Shown piece by piece: positions 63,702 to 64,000 of a stretch of 64,000 nt of DNA (position 1 is its first letter; each line of letters opens with the position of its first letter). Under the pieces are notes generated by a model. The model did not search any database, had not been told where the DNA came from, and was given only the letters and a program-made list of their open reading frames with translations. The translations under genes and the position numbers were made by a program. The DNA comes from Thiobacillus sp. (GTDB lineage Bacteria > Pseudomonadota > Gammaproteobacteria > Burkholderiales > Thiobacillaceae): positions 62,001 through 126,000 of the forward strand of contig JAUXVT010000052.1 in assembly GCA_030680405.1 (NCBI GenBank), written 5' to 3'.

Positions 63702-64000
63702 ATGCCACGCCCTGAAAAAATTCGCCTTGGTGACTTGCTGGTCAAGGAAGGCCTGATCTCGTCTGCCGTGCTGGAGTCGGCACTGGTTGAGCAAAAAAAA
63801 TCGGGGCGCCGGCTCGGGCGCGTGCTGGTCGACTCGCTGCTGGTGACCGAAGAGGCAATCGCCAAGGCGCTGGCGCACCAGTTGAACCTGGCTTATGTTG
63901 ACCTCAAACAGTCGCCGATCGATCCGGCTGCGCTGAAACTGCTGTCGGAAAGCCAGGCGCGGCGACTGCGCGTGATGCCGCTGAAAATGCTGCCGCAGGG
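63702..64000 (+). CDS. GspE/PilB-type secretion ATPase, N-terminal part (runs off window)
   Basis: The ATG at 63702 opens a frame to the window end with at least 99 codons. The visible part is the T2SSE_N domain: IRLGDLLVKEGLISSAVLE, RLGRVLVDSLLVTEEAI and KALAHQLNLAYVDL. Such ATPases power type II secretion or type IV pilus assembly. The catalytic domain is beyond the window. Confidence 0.85.
   Translation, partial: MPRPEKIRLGDLLVKEGLISSAVLESALVEQKKSGRRLGRVLVDSLLVTEEAIAKALAHQLNLAYVDLKQSPIDPAALKLLSESQARRLRVMPLKMLPQ

Overview
The window is GC-rich, densely coded chromosomal DNA of a Gram-negative bacterium. Several blocks have standard proteobacterial gene order: rimP-nusA-infB-rbfA-truB-rpsO-pnp, uvrC-pgsA-tRNA-Gly-tRNA-Cys-tRNA-Leu, and tesA divergent from ybbA-ybbP. 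Protein style (DksA, a QseBC-like two-component pair, Hsp33, HemP, CbbY) fits a betaproteobacterium. The CbbY homologue and the heavy investment in iron acquisition would suit an autotrophic sulfur or iron oxidiser of the Nitrosomonadales/Thiobacillaceae type, but that placement is inference. I see no rRNA, CRISPR array, insertion sequence or integrase.

Layout. 1-4351: ybbP/ybbA/tesA, a YchJ-like protein and a VOC protein. 4446-4742: a His-Arg-Pro tRNA operon with a clear promoter. 4896-10050: folD, cbbY, dksA, an unknown gene, a small secreted Ala/Lys-rich protein and a two-component system. 10108-18709: the transcription/translation operon pnp to rimP (minus strand), with an intrinsic terminator inside its own leader. 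18827-21762: three tRNAs, pgsA, uvrC and a tautomerase. 21765-23299: uracil-DNA glycosylase, bacterioferritin and its ferredoxin.

24015-53796 is a minus-strand iron and heme island of about 30 kb. From upstream to downstream (high to low coordinate) it holds: hemP2, two small unknown genes, a peroxiredoxin, a cytoplasmic HemS-type heme protein with a frameshifted monooxygenase, a DUF2325 protein, a cytochrome c-FTR1 fusion permease, hemP1, a heme-type TonB receptor, a periplasmic CobN-like chelatase-family protein with its own ExbB-like and DUF2149 partners, a second TonB receptor, a PepSY membrane protein, tonB-exbB-exbD, a third TonB receptor, the ferrous iron system ftrA-(porin)-ftrB-ftrC-ftrD, and a flavin module (outer membrane barrel, FMN-binding protein, ApbE, four-helix membrane protein). 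Fur-box-like sites lie upstream of bfd, tonB and hemP2. A recurrent C-rich leader element (GCCAGCC repeats in the mRNA sense) sits 20-75 nt upstream of the start codon of at least five of these genes. I found no heme ABC transporter. The working model is receptor-mediated import into the periplasm, iron removal there by the CobN-like protein, and uptake of the released iron by the two FTR1 permeases.

54133-61230 and on: a cation efflux protein, nagZ, acpS, a radical SAM protein, tRNA-Ser flanked by two ~88-bp repeats carrying its 3' end, a PilZ-like unknown, a NUDIX hydrolase, a MoxR ATPase with a VWA metallopeptidase-like partner, an Hsp33 missing two of its four zinc cysteines, a small exported protein, and the start of a GspE/PilB-type ATPase cut by the window edge.

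Three genes in the iron island are broken by frameshifts (porin 29719-31235, monooxygenase 51008-51328, porin remnant 23522-24009). These may be real decay or assembly error.
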